A stretch of 64,000 nucleotides of DNA from Morchella semilibera. Its lineage: Eukaryota; Ascomycota; Pezizomycetes; Pezizales; Morchellaceae. The stretch covers positions 930,001 to 994,000 of the forward strand of contig WBVU01000018.1 in NCBI GenBank assembly GCA_009192285.1, read 5' to 3'. Each line of letters opens with the position of its first letter. Position 1 is the stretch's first letter. Of this stretch, positions 60,565 to 64,000 are shown one piece after another. The translations under genes were made by a program, and so were the position numbers. Below the pieces are notes generated by a model. That model made no database searches. It saw nothing but the letters and a program-made list of their open reading frames with translations, and was not told the origin of the DNA.

Positions 60565-62617
60565 AGGCGTGATAACACTCTTGCTTAATTCCCGAGGTGC
60601 CGATACCCGACAGGAATGAAGAGATCCTACAAATCATCTTAATGAATGATGAATGAAGAGATATGCTTATATAAAGCTGCAGCCCTATTGTTGATATTTG
60701 GGTAACGACGAACCTGGGACAACGACGAAAACACAGATCTGATTTCAGTCAACCAAGTGGTTGCATATCACCTGAGCGCCACTGTCTCGAAACCAGTTTC
60801 CCCGCTGCCCCCGGTGCGAGGGAACTTGTATTTCGTTTGGTACATAGGTAGTAGAGTATGTACCTACTTCCAGCCCTATGCAGAACATGTTATGCTGGCG
60901 AGTTGTGGCTTAGCTGCATCAACACTATTTTTGGCAAGAGGTAAAAATAAAGCACATTCTATAGGCGGGTGAACATACTTGTGTGACAACACCCGATCGC
61001 GACCTTTTGATTGCAATATTGAAGACAAGAACTTGTTGGCGGCTCCAAATATATAGGCTTGGACTGGTGTTCGATCACATACATAGCCCAGGTACCTGTT
61101 TTGCAGGGTTTTTTTTTTTGTAGCCAGATGAAGAGACCCCAAAATCATGTCTCCAACAAAGCAGATTACTTTGCAGAAATGGTCGGATTGTGATACTCCT
61201 AGCACATGGCAAGGCCTAATAGCTGGTCGTTACTTCAGGTATGTGAAGCATCTGGCATTCAAAGCTGGTCCAATGTCCTCTCGCTGCCATGGTCTGACCG
61301 CTGATGAAAGACGATTTATATACCAAGTACATGGTACATGTACTCGCGTGGCCGAGTTTTAACTCAATCACATGACCAGCACCACGTGATTTAGTTAGAA
61401 TTCGGCCGCGCGAGTAGGTATGTACTTTTCCTCACGTGCACCCCAAGGCTCAAGATTAGTGGCACATCATTGAAACAATTTTCGCCCTCTAGTCAATGCA
61501 ATGGTAGCTTTCTCCTTCGATACAATATCCTCCTTGCACTTATATGTACATGTGTGTGTACATTACATGCATGTGTTTATTATATATAACCCAATTCTTC
61601 ACGATATACTGTGAGCGTGGCGTCTACCCACAGAGCTCTCCAATTAAGCTGTCTTTGCGCATAATGAGGCATATTCTCCGCCATTTCGGAATATTATACT
61701 ATATGTACTACTAAATGCTATATAGCTAGAGATACCAGAATTAATGCTACTCCTATGAGTCTTAATTCATTTAAATTCCCGAGTACCCCAATTAGAGCGC
61801 GAGGACCAGGAACAATCCTTTTAGCCGCTGCTGCAATAAAGGGAGGAGGAAAGATCCACGGAAATTAAGGCTCCATGCGTGGCGTTATTCTTTTTCACGC
61901 GGAACATTCCTGGATGCAGGAGGCTTATAAATATTGGGTGGGATTACACATACCTACATGTAAGGGTGGTTGACATCCAAATACGGAAGTTGGTGTACCA
62001 AGTTCCAAGCGCTATTGAACTCCTAATGGCTACAGACCGAGTGAGCTGTCAAGTTTAAATTCCACGCTCTCCAAACGAGAATATATACTGGACGCACTCC
62101 TGGGGGTTGAGCGGGTGTATGGCTAACTTCACCCAAACCCAGAAAAGAATCAAACGCAACCCTCAAGAACAGATAGCTATAGTACTCATTGCAAGAATAT
62201 GGAGGACCTTTTTAATTACCATTCACTAAGAGCGTTGTTTTGTTGGACCCGGACCCCAAATTTGTAAGGAGTAAGTCGCACCCCCAGGTTAATCATACAC
62301 CTAGGAGTGCGTCTGCATGTAGCATCCTCATTTCCTCTTGGAATTAGCTTACAACAAGTTTTATAACACCAGGCTCAGAAGAACGCTGCGATGCGTAGTA
62401 GAAGTAAAAATAGTTACCCTATTGGGCAAATCTGGTGAGCTTGAACAACTTTGTGGCGTTTTTGATAGCCTAATGAGGCTATGAGTATATCGTTTCGAGG
62501 ATACTACATGTAGTTCAGTCACCATGTGTGAAATATACTCACTGAGAACATTATCAAAAGACCTGTTGTAAGCACAAATTGATTGTGCACAACAATATAT
62601 ATTTCAACAACTTTCCA

Positions 62618-62668
62618 AACCTAAGGCAGGCTTGAAGTATCAATCAATCAATCAACCTAAGGCAGGCT
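62618..62668. repeat. 15-bp direct repeat flanking a CAAT run
   Basis: AACCTAAGGCAGGCT occurs at 62618-62632 and 62654-62668, separated by 21 bp that end in (CAAT)n. It looks like a slippage or small duplication product. Confidence 0.85.
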
Positions 62669-62691
62669 GTCCAGTTCCAAATAGAGGTTAA

Positions 62692-62708
62692 TCACGTGAT
62701 ATCACTCG
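62692..62708 (-). promoter_or_regulatory. CGAGTGAT-N5-RTGA motif copy
   Basis: Exact first half, gap ATCAC, second half GTGA. The site is itself a near palindrome (ATCACGTGAT overlaps it). Confidence 0.5.
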
Positions 62709-63191
62709 TTAAAAATTCCTATTGCGACACCCGTTTCGTCTTTCTTTCGCTGGTTCCCGGCTCTGCTTCAGTAACGTTTTTGAATCCTATACTCTAACAC
62801 CCTATGCCATGGTCATGGGTTAATTTAGTTTATGCGTAGACGGCCATGTTTGGTCATTTGAGAATATATGTACTCTATCTATGATGTGCCTTTTTTTCCC
62901 CCTTACCTAGATCATCTTAGGAAGATCTATTCTAAAGCATTTCCGGGGCTAATAACGTCCACATACGGCTTTACTGGAACCCTGTTCTCTTTGGCCGTGG
63001 CTATGGATTGTTCATGACTGCCTGTTGAGATATCTCCCCCCCTAGGCTAGCCAAAGCCTTCTAACAGGGAAATATACAATAGTCCCTGGCATATTAATTA
63101 CTATAGACATATTGGCTTTGTAGTAAACTATAAAACCCTTTCCGCCGATATAATATTTAATTAGTAATTCTCCAAGTATCTATTAGATTAA

Positions 63192-63208
63192 TCATAAAAT
63201 ATCACTCG
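63192..63208 (-). promoter_or_regulatory. CGAGTGAT-N5-RTGA motif copy
   Basis: Exact first half, gap ATTTT, second half ATGA. It lies exactly 500 bp from the previous copy. Confidence 0.5.
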
Positions 63209-63509
63209 TCGAAGTACGAACTGTGTTTGAGTCTCAGCAAATGTTTCTACTGAGGGACTAATTGTTTAGCAACAACAAAAACTACAAATATTTCTGTTAT
63301 GGGTGCCGGCATGAACCACTAGCTTGACACCAGAGGCTAGTGGCCTCAAAGCAGAGGTCGTGATACACGTACACAAAAACTTGAAGCTAGATCATCAATA
63401 CCATCGTAAAACCGAAGGGCTGTTGGTGAAGGTAATGTATAAAGGCTGCCTTCTAATCAATATCAAATCAAAAAGACCTGAACCCAAGAAACTAACTATA
63501 TACATGCGG

Positions 63510-63923
63510 CTAGCTACACCATAAGACAAATATCGATCCTGTGAAGAGAGGTACAGCAGCAACAGCTAGTATAATGCATATATAAGGTGAGAATAAAACT
63601 ATTAATGGAAAGTTGACACAACCAGGCGCTCCAAGTAATGACAAAACAAAGATGCTTAAAAAAAAAACTCCTATCCGGGGCCCAACTGCCATTTCCAACC
63701 CCCGATACTTTCTGGCTTCAAAGCCTAACGGGTACAATATAAAAGCACTTAGACAAAAGAATGGGTTAATAATATCAGCCTTATGGAGGTATTCACAGGA
63801 ATCCCAAAATAGACTGCCAATCCTTTGAAGCGAAAAGAAAACCATATACAGTCGGCATACAGGAATAGGAAGTACAAACTTAAAAACACCAGAAAGCCCT
63901 GGCTTTAGGTATCTGTATGACAA
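63510..63923 (-). CDS. Possible hydrophobic membrane protein (weak)
   Basis: An uninterrupted frame of 137 codons with ATG and stop. It encodes three or four hydrophobic stretches, including IGVFFLSIFVLSLLGAPGC and YICIILAVAAVPLFTGSIFV. A hydrophobic frame of this length can arise by chance in AT-rich DNA. The LGAP...PLF spacing is faintly like the PIG-F/Gpi11 family, and the LxxLxAPxxxNF pattern faintly like ND4, but neither match is good enough to name it. No intron or promoter supports it. Confidence 0.22.
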   Translation of the reverse strand: MSYRYLKPGLSGVFKFVLPIPVCRLYMVFFSLQRIGSLFWDSCEYLHKADIINPFFCLSAFILYPLGFEARKYRGLEMAVGPRIGVFFLSIFVLSLLGAPGCVNFPLIVLFSPYICIILAVAAVPLFTGSIFVLWCS

Positions 63924-64000
63924 CTAAAAATCACTGGGATAATTACTCTATAGCATTATAGCATTTCAACAGGCGTTAAGCATCCACCTTCCACCTACCT

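Larger units (their letters stand above)
60627..63509. other. 2.9 kb AT-rich spacer
   Basis: No supported gene. Contains motif copies at 62692 and 63192, TACATGTA palindromes near 61330, 61960 and 62510, and a 15-bp direct repeat at 62618 and 62654. Confidence 0.5.

Overview
The window looks like nuclear DNA of a filamentous ascomycete fungus. Coding genes carry short spliceosomal introns (about 40-115 bp, GTATGT/GTAAGT donors, CTAAC-like branch sites). The gene set is fungal: homocitrate synthase of the alpha-aminoadipate lysine pathway, a KRE2/KTR mannosyltransferase, a Rim15 kinase and the fungal Gta3-type GatC subunit. Genes are sparse (about one per 4 kb) and long AT-rich or low-complexity spacers separate them. 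This layout would suit a Pezizomycete or another repeat-containing ascomycete, but that placement is inference.

Layout. 0-1.1 kb: the 3' end of a Gly/Lys/Arg-rich protein, then an unrecognised spliced gene. 1.7-3.5 kb (-): homocitrate synthase, 6 exons. 7.9-9.9 kb (-): BRF1, the TFIIIB subunit. 11.4-12.5 kb (+): a divergent ARF-like GTPase. 15.7-16.7 kb (+): a putative amidoligase. 19.3 kb (+): Gta3/GatC. 20.3-22.2 kb (-): a GT15 mannosyltransferase. 28.3-34.5 kb (+): Rim15, with PAS-like region, zinc finger, split AGC kinase and receiver. 35.5-37.3 kb: TRS23/TRAPPC4 (-) and RPB4 (+), head to head. 38.7-39.8 kb (-): a type II membrane DUF3431-like protein. 39.8-49.9 kb: a 10 kb gene-poor, microsatellite-rich island. 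49.9-52.3 kb (+): a GAF-domain protein. 53.5 kb (+): a small one-pass membrane protein. 56.4-58.4 kb (-): a kelch-repeat membrane protein. 58.4-64 kb: gene-poor, with two weak candidate genes.

The recognised genes are housekeeping genes from unrelated pathways (lysine synthesis, Pol II and Pol III transcription, mitochondrial tRNA charging, Golgi mannosylation and trafficking, nutrient signalling). They do not form a metabolic cluster, and no phage, CRISPR, rRNA or tRNA gene was seen.

The most striking signals are in the spacers. A bipartite 17-bp motif, CGAGTGAT-N5-RTGA, occurs about 20 times, on both strands and outside every gene model, with a fixed 5-bp gap. The palindrome TACATGTA is also strongly over-represented. 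A MITE-like element with CAGCCACTC inverted ends flanked by TA is present as two diverged copies about 38 kb apart in opposite orientation. Three otherwise convincing host genes each need one extra base to keep frame, which points to indel errors in the assembly.
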